A DNA stretch of 64,000 nucleotides from Toxonevra muliebris (lineage: Eukaryota; Arthropoda; Insecta; Diptera; Pallopteridae): the NCBI GenBank assembly GCA_963691655.1, contig OY829328.1, forward strand, positions 8,212,204 through 8,276,203, in the 5' to 3' direction. Position numbers and translations under genes: made by a program. Below the pieces are notes generated by a model that had not been told where the DNA came from, did not search any database, and worked only from the letters and a program-made list of their open reading frames with translations. This document shows, piece after piece, positions 34,910 to 47,564 of this stretch (within the stretch, counting starts at the first letter, position 1; each line of letters opens with the position of its first letter).

Positions 34910-35047
34910 TCTTCCCCTTATCCATTTGACCTGAAATTTTATACAGATAATTTTTTGAGCAAAACGAATCGATCGAGGGGGTGCCATCAATAGATTTTTT
35001 GAAAAAAAAAATTTTCCATATAGCTTAATGGCACCCTAATGTACAGT
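34910..35047 (+). repeat. Dispersed repeat (family C), plus-strand copy
   Basis: See 31105-31240 for the partner. Adjacent to the right arm of the inverted-repeat element, this block may be the outer part of the same composite element or an older insertion beside it. Confidence 0.7.
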
Positions 35048-38000
35048 TGTTGTATTGCTGTTAGTGCTGCTGTTAATGTTATTGTTTGTGTGGCTGTTGC
35101 TGAGGTTTATAAATAATTCAAGCATTTTATTTACCACACATCGCATACAAACTTACAAACTCGAGTCGTGACATAACCCCAATTCTTCTTCTTCTTCTTC
35201 TTATTGTTATGCTTTTTAACATTTTGTATGGAAAACTACAATAACAAAAGCTTTTCTTGTTAGTAATGAATTTTAAAGAAAAATCACATAAATATAAGAA
35301 AAGCATCAAAACCGTCTTTTTTTGTTTTTTGTTTTTTTTTTTGTTTTGTTTGGTTCTTAAAGTTTTCAGGAAGGTTCTTTTTGTCTTTAGCACCAGTTTC
35401 TTAACTTTAGTTAATGTGTTAACAAGTGAAAATAAATTAGATTATTTTGGATTTCCCTGAATTGTAGATGTACCTGCATTTTTTTGGGGTCGGTAATCTG
35501 AAAGTATTGTAATATTTAAACTTTTTTTAAATTCAAAAATTTAAAAAAAGGAAGACAAAGGTAATTTGGTTAACTGAGTGATAAATAATTAAAATTTTAT
35601 TTTTCTTAAATAATTGAAAAGAAATCGAAAAGTATTTAAAACCATTACAAGAGTGAAACATAATCAAGTAGAAAATCTGGTGAGTTTCAGAAATTATTTT
35701 CCATTCTTTAAAACCATGGCATTTTCAGTGAACTTATTAAGATTCATTCGTTACCGGTTGATTTGACGAGAAATCAACAAGCCCAGACAATTAGAACGAT
35801 TCATAGGAAGAATTTATTTGAATATTTTTCTAAAATATAAAACTCACAATAAATTGATGTCATTGAAAAAAAAAATTTTAATATCATAATATATAATCAT
35901 CAAACTCATTTCCTCCATACATATAAATAAAAACCTTCAACGAAATTGATTAAAAATTACAACTCATACTTACTTGCTCTTCTTAGAAATCACAAATGGA
36001 TTACATATTTTAAAATTTAAATCAATACTAAGTATGTGTTCACAGCATTCAGATTTTCATTGTGTCGGCAATATATAGTATATAAAATTTGTTGTATCTG
36101 GTATCAATACACGTATGTTAGATATAAATATACATACATAGTACTAGATACGTGCATACATACGTATGTAGGTATGTACATAATTCTTACTACGTAATTT
36201 GATTTCTTTTATTTTTTACTACATACCCATATATGGTATGCTGTCATTTATCATTGACGCTGTCATTGAGCGAATATTGAGACTTTAAGCATTACATTTT
36301 CTTTAGAAAGATTATTTATGCCTACTCCTCATCTTTGGTCGTTCTTGCTGGCAGCATAAATCATTTTCGATTACGAAAAAAAATTTGCATGTTCATATTG
36401 AAAAAAATCACTGAGTATGAATTTTTTTTAAATAGAAATCTGTACACAGGAGAAACCGAGCATATATCGTATCAGAATTGTGAAAGTAAGAACTTTGTCT
36501 GTTATTTATTGCTTAACAGCTTTAGTTTCATGAGAAGGGGCATGCACATTTGGAAAATGTCCTCCACTAAATACATATACAGTAATATTTAAGTTTAAAA
36601 TTAAATTAAATTTAGTGTTTCCCATTCTATTTTGTATAATATTTAGGAAAGTACTTAATTTGCTCAGTTTAAAAGTAGTTTTCATAGTTATGAATAGAAG
36701 TTTGGTACCCAAATTACTCTAGGTCTTCTGGTTGGATTTTCGGTTGTTTGTAAGATTTTTTTTTTTTTTTTTGGTGTACAAGTTCTATACTATTTTCTTA
36801 TTTAGTGTTAGACCCATTTTGAAATTATAAAGTGATTGAAGAAATTCCGACCAAGAGTAAAAAATTCCATGAAGAATTACTACTTTAATTCACTTAGGTT
36901 TATATTTTTATTGAATAACTAAATTAAAAAAAACATGCCAGCCATTAATTTTTTGTCTATGACTTTATTATAATTCCGTTAAATTAAAGATATTATTATA
37001 CTTATACCGAGCATTTTAAGTAATCTGAAATTGATATAAAAAAAAAAAAAAAACTTCGAAGAAAAGCAAAAACTGAACGCTAAAACCGAACAATGAAGGT
37101 GTAAATGCCTAATTAATATTTACCAGAAAAATTATTTTAATTACGCAACCCTATATTAAATACATTGGGTAACCAATAGATACAAACAAAAGAACAATAA
37201 AAGCGAAAGCTGAAACTGAAAGCGTATATCTACAAACCCCCATACTGGCTTTTCATATGTTTTGCCTTGTTGTCTTACCGCTTGATATTTCAGTATGTGA
37301 ATGAATTAGAAACCATAAATATGCAATGTACGAAAAGTTTCTAAACCACAACAACTTTCCACAGCAATGGTGAAATAGTGTTGCCAAGCTAAAAAGAAAT
37401 GTGAAATTTAAATATAATAGAAGCACATGCTGCTGGGTAATAGAAATTGCTATTCCAATTTTCGACAGCAAAACAGGAGCAACACAGAAACTACAAAAAA
37501 GTAGTTGAAAAATAGAGAAAAAAAACAAAATTTAAAGACTTGGCAACTCTATGAAAATGTCTGCTGCCAAGCAATTATATTTATTTCTATTGTTAACAAG
37601 TCAATGTGGGAGGACCACGCACATTTAAATAAGCGCAATTTAAAATTATTATTATTGGTAAAAGGGGGAATGTCATTTTAGTAGACTAACTTGGCTATTA
37701 GGCAAAACAACACATAGACACACACATAAAAACTCATCTATCTATTGAATTGTAACTGACTCGCATTGAAATTACACACTTTTAATGCTACTATTACATT
37801 TAAACGTTTAAGATAAACGCATGTAATGAACGAAAAACGGCACGGAAATAGAAAATGCCAAACAAAAAAGGAAATGGCATTCCATTTAGATATTTTCGTA
37901 GGAGGTCAAAATGTTAATAATTATTTAGCAGATAAGTTTTATTGCCTTTAAGATTAAAGATTTTAGAAAGCAGCATAGCATAGAAGTATCGTTCAGTGAA

Positions 38001-38877
38001 TCTTTAATATAATAAAAATAGAATAGAAATAGAATAGGAATGTTGAAGGCAAAACGTTGGTATGCATTGGTATGCATCTAACGTATGTATATGTGTATGT
38101 ATGTATAGTATATAAATATGTATGAGTATTGGAAATTATGCACGAAATTACCAAACGTATCAGCTTTAGTAGTAGCTAGCTATATATACATATTTTAAAT
38201 TAATGCAAGATACATATGCATAGATATGTATGTGCCTCATATATGAAGAGTATGGATATGTATGACTTTGCAAAAGTGAAACATATCGATGATTTTTCAC
38301 AAAATTTTGAACATAACTAAAATTCCAAGAATTTAATACAAAAAACTTAAAGCTCCATGAGCCAATGGCGGATGTAATGTACAGTAAGCTTAATAAAAAT
38401 TCTCTGAAACCCTTAATCAAAGCTTTCAAAGTCATGACAAAAGTAATAACTATTTTATTCGAAATACATGAAGATAGACCGTAGTTATCCCTAGTTTTAA
38501 GTAGCACTCTTAATTGTAAGTTAGACAAATGTAGTCATAAGTAAGTCTTTCATATAAGTTTTTTTAAATTTCACCTTCGGTGAATATATAATAATCCATG
38601 CAAATAATAATTAAGTAGAAAAGGACAAAGTTCTGAACTCTTTATCGACTAAGTTAACTAACATTACGAATTTTATATTATTTATGAATAAACTTGAATT
38701 GATTTAAATTTTATTCGAAATAAATTTCATTGAAAATTGTATGTATAAACGTATATTGTTAGAAATTGTAAACATATTTGATATTTTAAATATTTGGTTC
38801 AAAACCAAGTTCAATTAAATAGACTTGAGGAGGGATTCTCAATAAAAAGCTTATAAATATTGTTTTATTTTATATAC
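35048..38877. other. AT-rich DNA with simple repeats, no recognised gene
   Basis: No gene or complete element recognised. A (TTC)n run lies at about 35183-35202, poly-T near 36758-36772, poly-A near 37039-37054 and TATG/CATA-type repeats near 36120-36180 and 38085-38110. Confidence 0.5.
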
Positions 38878-38932
38878 AGCTACTCACACTCAAAGTGGGA
38901 CACGGGGTATACTTAACCATCTCTGGGCAATG

Positions 38933-38989
38933 TGTACTTCCCGTAGTAAGAAAAAATCGAAAATGTTGATTTTCGTGTTTAGGAGCCCT
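38933..38989 (+). repeat. Dispersed repeat, copy 2 (partner at 4931)
   Basis: Direct match to 4931-4986, described there. Confidence 0.6.
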
Positions 38990-39479
38990 CAAATAGTCAA
39001 AAAATACTATTCACGAATTTGTAGATGTCCAGGTTTAGCCGTAAGCGATGTACACATATTTTTACAAGAAAAAGTTCAGGGAACTTTAAAATACTTCGAC
39101 TTACACAAAATGTGTCTCTATCGATAGAGGAAAGTTCTATCTACATAAGAAATTTGTTTTTTACACACAAAAAAAAAAAAAAAACAAAAAAGAGAGCACA
39201 AAAAAAAAGTGAGGTTGTCCCATAAAAGTCACAATAGTTTCGACGGTTATGCTTCGATTAAATAGAGGAAAACACAGCAAAGACGTCAATATCAAAATTG
39301 GTTGGTTGGCATTTAAATCAAAATCAGGAAAAATGTTCAAATTCATGTAGACATATGTGCACGAAAATCCTGAGAGGGTTAAATTCTTTCGGAGGATGCT
39401 TTAGAAGCAAGACACTAGGAGTTTAGAAAGTGTCGATTAGAAAATACAAGAAAAACTTCTAGAGAAGCGTGTAATAGAA

Positions 39480-39580
39480 ATTTGTTAGCGCGGTTATTAA
39501 TATCTGGTATGTGGTATCACAATGGGTCGTTCAGGCCTAAGTGTGTCTCTCGACAGCCACTCCAACCTAACCTATTACTA
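39480..39580 (+). other. Possible LINE 3'-terminal sequence
   Basis: GGTATCACAATGGGTCGTTC followed by AGGCCTAAGTGTGTC and CCACTCCAACCTAACCTATT resembles the 3' untranslated ends of I-like LINEs in flies, which often close with AACCTAACCT. Recognition is from memory of the style of these ends, not from an alignment. Confidence 0.35.
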
Positions 39581-39964
39581 TCTTCTGAGACACTTATTTT
39601 GCCAAACGAATAACTTGCAGTAAAAAAGAAATGAACGATAAAGATATTAGTCAGTTCATTTTCTTAGAACCAGAAAAGAGTGGTCAAGATATAGATTAAG
39701 AAATTGTTTTCTTATCTGATTCGTCGTCAGACTATGAAGGAGGAAATGAAAGCGAGTACATTTTAAGCAATTTATTTCATTTTAGTAGAAATTATAAGTT
39801 TATATATATATATAAGTTATATTTTTATAGTTTATTTTATTAAGATTTTATTTATAATATAAATGATTGATTACAATGTAGGATATTAACAATACGATCA
39901 GCTCAAGATCAATTCTCGACTAACTTTTAGTATTCTATACACAGTATAGCTTGCCGACCAGCAG

Positions 39965-40026
39965 TTGCAATCCAAGCTTAGAGCTTTTATATGATCTAAT
40001 ATAAGAGTTCAAGCTTGGATGCAACT
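39965..40026 (+). repeat. 62-nt stem-loop
   Basis: GTTGCAATCCAAGCTT at 39965-39980 pairs with AAGCTTGGATGCAAC at 40012-40026 with a single bulged A, giving 15 base pairs. Looser pairing inside the stem leaves a small AT-rich loop. The size fits a microRNA-type precursor, but its position inside a mosaic transposon makes a mobile-element origin more likely. Confidence 0.6.
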
Positions 40027-40199
40027 CGAACAACATTCTTGTATGCCACTTATATATGTTTAAAAAATTGTATTAATGAGTGAAATAAAATAGTTTGATA
40101 AATTTATGTATATTACATCAATTGAATGAATTACACAAAAAAAAACATAAAAAATATAGATAATCATTGCAGCTTTAATATATACCGTAAAATAATTTG

Positions 40200-40620
40200 A
40201 CTATATTGGAGATAATTTTTATAAATTGTTATCGTACTCCAATTTTCAAGGTATGAGATTGGGTTCTACGATATTTTTGAGCCAAAAAACTGATTTAGGC
40301 GCTTGTTTTGTATGGGACGTACCACGCCCATATTTCCAATCTTGGCCATTTTTGTTTTGAGAAATTCTTACAGCATCAGTAGCCACTGCACAAAAATTCA
40401 AGTTCATTACTTCAAAAGTTTTTCAGATATTGTAATTTTTTGATTCAGCTTATATTGGAAGTGGGCGTGTCCGTTAACCGATTTAATTGAAATTTGCAAT
40501 ATTTTTTAACATTTACCTAAAAAATATCTGTGCAAAGTTTCATTGGCCTAGCACTACTCCTTCTTATTTTGTCCACCGATTGTATGGAGACGTTACACTG
40601 TGCGACGTCTTCAAACAGTA
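40200..40620 (+). other. Possible old repeat with GGGCGTG motif
   Basis: Within the same element, GTACCACGCCCATATTTCC and later GGAAGTGGGCGTGTCCGTTA lie in opposite sense about 130 bp apart. A comparable GTGGGCGTGGC motif occurs near 55023. Such GGGCGTG blocks recur in fly repeats, but I cannot name this one. Confidence 0.25.
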
Positions 40621-40837
40621 ATTGAGAGCAATGACAAATCAACGATATATAGAAAATTCTCCCCATGAAATTTTTGTATTTGTGATTGAATCAAATTTTA
40701 TTTGTTATGTTATCGTTTTGGTTACTGTATATTAAAATAATTTGTAGAAGAAAAAAAATGTTTAACATGAGCAAGGACTTATATTTTTGATGTTTAAAGC
40801 AATTGTACGCAGTGTCCCACTTTGAGTGTGAGTAGCT

Positions 40838-41699
40838 TGAAGCTTGAAGTTATTCTTGAACCCAAATTTGTTCGTTATATCTTTTCGTTACGCCTCTACC
40901 ACTGGATTTAAAAGTTCATAATTTTTTTTCTATTTAACTAAATCAAATGTTTAAACTCGATTCTTAAAGGGTTTTTCATGTTCTTTAATAACATTTTAAG
41001 AGAAATTTTTAAATCAAAACTTTATGAGGCCTTCGGGCACTTTTTTATTATACACTTCGAAAATCAAATTTATCAATAGCAATCCAAAACGTCAGAGAGA
41101 ACAATGGGAACACGTTACGAGTATACTTTTGATAGAAGGCGATTCTGATCGTCAAATGTAACTTGAAATATCCATGCGTTGATTTCTAGAAATACCTCAT
41201 AGCAAAGCCGAAATTATTTCGTCAAATTTCTACAAAAGACAAATACAATACAATAACTAGGGAAAGAGATATTGAAATGAAGACGATTCAGATGATTGAT
41301 AAATTCCTTTCCTTGTTAATTTTCATTGAAATATAGAAATATAGAGTTTTTTCAAATCAATTTACGGTTCTTGTAAAAATTTTGATAGAAATAGGCAGTT
41401 TTTTATCCGAAAAAAGATACAAGCATTAATCATACTTTTTATAGTGTTTACTAGCATTCAAGCTATATTCTCCAAGGCAACAATGACCTCGCTTTAGTGC
41501 AGTGAGAAATTGATTGTATTTGCGGAATTGCCTGAAATCCAATTAATCCAATCCAATTAAGGAAAATCGTGTTTGGGGAGTGAGAAACATAACATATGCC
41601 AGATCCAGTTGCCTAGTCACTAAAATCCACAAGGGGCTTATAGACAAAAACCTGTGGTAATTAATATTCATTCATGATCTTCAACTCTTGCTCTCACAG
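40838..41699. other. AT-rich DNA with no recognised gene
   Basis: No gene, RNA or complete element identified. Confidence 0.45.
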
Positions 41700-42143
41700 A
41701 TAGCTATCTCTTTAGGTAGAATCGTTTTAGGGTAATTCTAGCTTGACTATCACAATGGCTCAACATATGTTCTGCTATGTCCTCTTTCTCTTCACACTTA
41801 ATACAAGTGGTATTTGGTTTTGAATGGGTGAAAAGGATAAATAGAGAATTAGCTGTGATTCAATTCATTAAAGTCGTTTGCAAAAATATTTGCCTCCCGC
41901 TAGTTGAGTTCGTGAAGCCCATGCTCATAGATGTAAATTAAACTCCATTTCATGTCTGATATAAATGATAAATATCAGGCTGAGATCAGTTGCATTAACA
42001 TATTTTTGACACCGCCTGAAATAGCCGATACTTTTTTTTGTCACATTGGCATATTCAGAGCATCGCTCCCATAAACAAAAAGTTAATGGAAAGTTAGGAA
42101 ACTCGTTTGTAAAACAACAGGCAACATTGAGTCTATCGCGCAT
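41700..42143 (-). pseudogene. LINE remnant: post-RT block joined to zinc knuckle
   Basis: Minus strand. The frame from 42143 reads ...YANVTKKSIGYFRRCQKYVN, ATDLSLIFIIYIRHEMEFNL and HL, then stop and AWASRTQL. This is the LGFLRRC.KYF...DL..IY..YIRP.MEY.SH.WAGAS region that follows the LINE reverse-transcriptase core. Farther along the strand, in another frame at about 41835-41735, it reads NTTCIKCEEKEDIAEHMLSH and C, an intact-looking CxxC...H...C knuckle. The RNase H domain that should separate them is missing, so the copy carries an internal deletion as well as frame breaks. Confidence 0.8.
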
Positions 42144-45100
42144 TGTTCATTTCTTTTAAAAATCTTATGATATATGATTTATCAGAGGAAATGAGGTTTC
42201 TTCCCAACTCCTCCACTTGTAAATCCGCTAGTGCCTCAACCCACTTACTTTGTGTATAACAGAAAAGAAAAACAGAAAATCTGCATAAATGTGTATTACA
42301 GAAATCTGGTTGTGCAGCTGCAGAAATGCCAATCTACTTTTATTTTCTTTCCCTCGGTGGAAATATGTGCAAATATTTATGTGCAAACATTAAATCTTGA
42401 AATAAATGTACAAATATCTCATAGTATATTGGACAAGAGGGAACAATAAGTTATTTTCAATACAATGAGTATGCATTAAAAAAATGAAGGAAAAGAAAAA
42501 TGGGAAAATGAGAGAACGAAAGAAAGAAATATTTAACTTCAACACGCCTTTTTTGTTCTGTTTCACACACAAAGAGAGAAAACTGATAATTACAATAGCA
42601 GCTAAAGGAACTATAACAAAACCGACTTCTATACATAAAAACTATTACCACTACACCCATATGGTTGTATGTATACGTATCCTTTGTAAGGAAAATGAAA
42701 AATTGTAATAAATAATTCTTATACAGCTACCATGCCCTCAAACTACCATACACATTCATATAACTTGACTTTTCTTTGGTTGTTGTTACTGTTTTTTTTT
42801 TTTTTTGGTAGTTGCTGTTTGCTCATAGTTCACTTACTTAGAGTAGTCCTCTTCCTTACTATTTCTCTACTTACTCATTTACTTACTGGTTTTTTTTTAC
42901 CCATACATACATAAGTATGTACACACTCACGGTATTTGTGTTTGTATATGTCAGTGCATGTGTGTACACGATATTGCACAAAAATGTAATTTATTGCATC
43001 TTCATTGCTTCACTTTTTACTGTGGCTAGAATGTGTGGGTTTTTGTGTATATGTGTGCTTAAGCTTATCTATGGGTGTGTGTCTTCGTGGTCTTCGAATG
43101 CGCATATACATACACATACACACACATACGTACATTCAGCCAGACGACAGTGTATTAAATGTTTCGAATACTCAACATAAGTGGCGAAAAGCCAATGCTT
43201 ACGTATATGTGGCCAAGTATGTATGTGTGTGAGGATGTGTTCATATGTTGATGAGCGAAATGCGAGCGGTAGAAAAGGGAGAAAATGTTACACACTTTGT
43301 GGTTCAGCAACATTGTCGATTTGAAAAATAAGAACATTTGAGTGGTGTATGTGTGTGTGTGAGTTAATTGTTTACTGTTGGTAAATATGTACTACTTTTT
43401 TTTGGTATGCAACAGAAAAACAACTGGAGAAAGTAGGAAAATGCGGTATGGTTTCTTTATTTTTTTTTTTTCAAATAAATTATTATTATTTTTTTGGGTT
43501 TTCTTTTTGGTGTGTGAGTAAAAGAGTAGTAGAATCAAAAGAGTATATGAATATGTATGTGTGTGAGTGTGGAATGATGGGATGAAACCAGAACCAGGGC
43601 GATATTTGTGTGTGCAAGTTTAACCATAAAAAATAAGTTAAAATGAATATTATTGTTACTTTTTATTTTATCAGAGATAGAGCGGCTAGATAAATAATGT
43701 TTTTTTGTTTAGCTTCTTGTGGAGTTGATTTACGCCAACGATTACAAAGGAAGTAATCTTGGACATTTATTTATTTAAAGCAAGAATATATGTATACTAG
43801 TCGGTAAGGCCCCAGTAACTGGGGTTTTTTTTTTTTGCTCCAGAAATCTCTTTATGAAAAAACAAATATCAAAAGAGAACCAAACTACTCGTTGGTGTTT
43901 GTTTTATTATTTGATAATTCGTTAGATAATTCTGAGAAATCCCGAGCCTTCTCTCTCTCATTTGTTATTTACTCCCGCTTAAACAATGATTATTACAACG
44001 ATGAATGCAATGCTTTGTTCAATGAGTGAATTTTAAAGTACTTCCGACTCCACTATTTTGGATTTTAAATCTGATAATTTTTGGCCAATCTACCCGTCAT
44101 TCTCTTTAAATTGATATATAATATGATATTGTAGCACTTCTGGATCTTCTGGAATAAAATTGTAGTTACACTAATAAATGTATAGATGAGTGGAGTCGCG
44201 AAACGAAAAACGAAAAACATTGTTTGGAAGAAGACGGAAGAGTGCCGAACATCACTGGTTGCTTCTTTTTAACAAACATGGCAATGGCAACCAACTTTGC
44301 ATCGATTACCATTATTGGAATTGATCGTCTACTTCAATTCAAAGAAAGAAATAAAAATTGAAATTTTTCTTTAATGGTTTTGCCAAATAAACGACCAAGA
44401 AAGACTGTACAAACAAAAAAACACGTGCTAAAAAATACACAAATTGGTATAACTCACTTGGTTGAACCCCAAAACCCACCCCCTCTGCGTACGCGCCTGA
44501 TGGAAACACTTTATTTCAGTTTTACATACTAAGAAGATTTCAAATTCATGTCAACTAGAGTCGAAATTTACTTCTCATTGCAATCAGTCGCACTTCACTA
44601 CAGTAAAGTGCCTAAAAATATGCTACGTTCTACATTCAAATAAAAACACCTTGAATTTTACACACGCCTACACGATGAACATTGCGGATAACAGTCTAGT
44701 AATAGCACACGATGGTGGATACAAAATGTTGAATCAATGTACCATTTTCAATGATGAAATGCCAAAAATATAGCACCAAAACGTAATTCTCCTTACAAAG
44801 CTATATTGCCTGACAGGCTACTAGCAATATTTCCTTCAGCATCTAAACACACAAATAAAAAAGTTTAAAATTTGTTATTGTTTCATTATTTCTACCAAAA
44901 ATTGTTTCCCTCTATTTGGCAGTAAATGCCTAAGGTTAAGCAGAGTTTATATTTTCTCTCTTAATGATCTTACATTGACAACAATTAAATCATTTCATAA
45001 CAATTTCAATGCAATTATGTCAATTTTGTGTCAAGTATTATATGTAAAGTGAAAATTTAGCCAACCTCAGTATTGCACGCTGAGGTCACTTAATTTCATT

Positions 45101-45782
45101 TAAATTCAATTTTAATGAATTTTAGATTTTCCCAAAATGAAAATATTTATGCACCAAAAAACTATTTGAAATATTGATTTTGAATTTATGAAAATGTTAT
45201 TTATGCTCAAATGTTTCTATTTCTATGTGATTTGTGGTTAATTAGGTGAATACACTATTTGTGTTCAATAATATTTATGTTTTTGCAATGAAAACCACTT
45301 GAAAGTATTAAGTTATATTATTTGTACCTAAATATTGCACAATTTTAATTAGTTCGAAAACAGCAAAACAAATATATAAACATTTTAATTAGTTAATTTT
45401 TACATTGGCTTTTAATATTAGTTTTCATTTTATTAGCAAAAAAAAAAAAAATTAATTTTAAATTGCTTGCGGTAAAATGTGCAGCACTCCGTTTGTTTAA
45501 GTTAAACAAAAAAGAAATCAAATGCAAATATTTAATCAGGTTTAACGACTCCTAAATGCCAAAATTTTTACCTAGGTTATCTTTTTTATACAATAAATTT
45601 TATGTAAAACGGAAAACAAGTGAAAGTTTGACCTTTGGAGATGTCAACTACAACATCTCGAAGCTGAGACAGTTCTGTTGTTTAAATATGCCATAGTTTT
45701 TTATGACAAATATTTTCTCCGAAGAACGATTGTTAATTTCTTTAACAGTTCGTTCTGTAGAGGCATGCTAAAATAATGCTTA
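42144..45782. other. AT-rich DNA rich in microsatellites, no recognised gene
   Basis: No gene recognised. GT/CA and TATG-type microsatellites occupy about 42900-43135 and 43345-43362. Poly-T runs lie near 42791-42806, 43460-43470 and 43824-43836. A lone AAATCCGCTAGTGCC near 42221 resembles one end of the hAT-like elements at 14640 and 55256. Confidence 0.5.
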
Positions 45783-46276
45783 TTAACCCTTCGGAGGGAG
45801 CGCTCTGAAAAGTTATACGTGGGAGAGCACCGCGCCAATTTAGCCGCAAAGTAAATTTCATAGCTTCGTCTGCAATTTTTCTTATTTATAGCAAAAAAAA
45901 TCATTAAAATAAAACAAGTGATTGCTTTCTTGTGATATTGATATACATATATGCTAAACATTTATTTTTAAATGTTTATTCGTCATCGTTTTAACTTTGA
46001 AAAAAATTCTGCAAGCTACACTTGAATTTTTTTTTTGTTACACGAGAGGGCGTACCGCGCCAATTTAGCCGGAAAAACGAGATACCAATTTTCAAACACA
46101 AACCGCACCTAAACGATGTAATGCAGAAACCAACGGCTAACGGTAAAAGACGCTGCATCTTAAAACTTACAAAGTCACTTTAGTGGCAGCGGTTGGCTAC
46201 TATGATTAGTATTTTAAAACACACAAATTAAACAATTTGCGGCTAATTTGCCGCCGCCCGCCCGCCGAAGGGTTAA
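45783..46276. mobile_element. TTAA-flanked element (family E) with internal subrepeat
   Basis: TTAACCCTTCGGAGGG at 45783 faces an inverted CCCGCCGAAGGGTTAA ending at 46276, so the 494-bp element has about 12-bp imperfect terminal repeats inside duplicated TTAA. A subterminal motif, ACCGCGCCAATTTAGCCG, appears near 45829 and again in direct orientation near 46052, and CGGCTAATTTGCCG near 46240. The element encodes nothing. TTAA duplication suggests piggyBac-type transposition. Confidence 0.9.
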
Positions 46277-46530
46277 AGAACCTCTAAATGATGGGAAAAA
46301 CATTTTCAGCATTTCAATAATATTTTTAGTAAATTTTGTTTCCCAAACTTTTACTAATGGTATTGTGATGACATAAATATATACGGATGGTTAGTTGTTA
46401 ACTTTTTCTATATTTCAGTTTTTGATTCACAAACTGAGTGACGTAATGCTAATGTTGGTTCTGTGACGTAGTGGCGATGATGGCCGTTGTAATGTAGTAC
46501 CTATGTTGCCGATTATGGCCCTGGATGTGG

Positions 46531-47564
46531 TACACGGAAAAAAATATTCTGTAATAATTCATTGGATTTCTGATAATAATTACAGTTTACCCTGTCTTGC
46601 CCGGATAGTAAACGAAAAACTGCAATAATTGATTACTATCAAACAATAATTCCCTTGAGTTTAATCTATAATACCCAGAATGAATCAATAAAATTTACGA
46701 ATGAATAAGCACATTGTACTTTACAATACAGTTAATATTATTGGAGTTTCAAATAAATTTTTACGGTTTGATTTTGTAAATTATCAAATTGGAAATTGAA
46801 TTTTTACTAAGCATAATAATACTTTTGATATCAAAAGCAATAATTGAAGAGTTATAGGATATTTTGTTCTCTTCCCTATATTAAGCTTCAAATCGCATTG
46901 ATCAAAAGCAAACAACTCGACTTAGCTATTTTCAAGATTCTAGGGTAATTCAAAAAAAGATGGGTTTTCAGTTTCAATGGTTTTTGGAAAACTTTTCGAT
47001 ACAGTTATGAAATGGCATTGAATGTCCATTAAGACTTTTGCTAATAAAATAATAAAACTTTAATTTACTAACTCCCAAATCTTACTAGCTTCAGGTAAAA
47101 GGTCCCGCATAAATAATCCAAAATGTCTCGTTACAGAAGGAAGTAGATCCAGGTGACAATCAATGAGTTTGAAAGTTATTTTATTGAATGACAATATATA
47201 GAAAAATATTTGATATATAAAACAAAGTAAATGTGTGATTAAAAAAATGAAAGCAATGAAACAAAAATATTTTCATAAATTTTTACAGTTTGCCCCGTAA
47301 TTTTTAATTACCGATCATAGAATATCTCAATAATAATTCAGTATTTTTTATCAACTCCATTTTTTTCCATGTCACTTTGAATATTTTCCTTTCTGAAACT
47401 GTAATAATTAAGTTTTGGGCTGTAATGTTTGCAGCTTACCCATAAGTTTATATTGAGTATCTCATGAATTTTCTAAATTACAGGGCGAAATGGCAATTTT
47501 TCCTGATTATTCTGCTTTTTCTGAATATCACACGTTATTTTTTACAAGTCCTTTTTTCCGTGTA
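46531..47564. mobile_element. 1.03-kb element with 13-bp inverted ends
   Basis: TACACGGAAAAAA at 46531 faces TTTTTTCCGTGTA ending at 47564. The inside carries several short ATAATTACAGTTTACCC-like motifs on both sides (near 46580, 47285 and 47425), a subterminal pattern. No protein and no target duplication were seen. The flanks on both sides are rich in GATGTAGTACC and GATGGCC motifs (46440-46530 and 47575-47660), so it may have inserted into an older tandem repeat. Confidence 0.55.

Larger units (their letters stand above)
38878..40837. mobile_element. 1.96-kb element with perfect 26-bp inverted ends
   Basis: AGCTACTCACACTCAAAGTG followed by GGACAC at 38878-38903 is repeated exactly, inverted, at 40812-40837. 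The left end is preceded by TATAC, so TACAGCTACTC could represent a TA target site, but the right flank (GAGTAGCTTG) does not restore it. Size and ends suggest a Tc1-type element, yet no transposase was recognisable inside. The inside holds a dispersed repeat (38933-38989), a possible LINE 3' end (about 39480-39580) and a stem-loop (39965-40026), so it is a mosaic. Confidence 0.8.

Noticed and set aside
38166..38528. 120-codon minus-strand frame
   Set aside because: AT-rich chance frame ending in TATA/CATA repeats; no domain.
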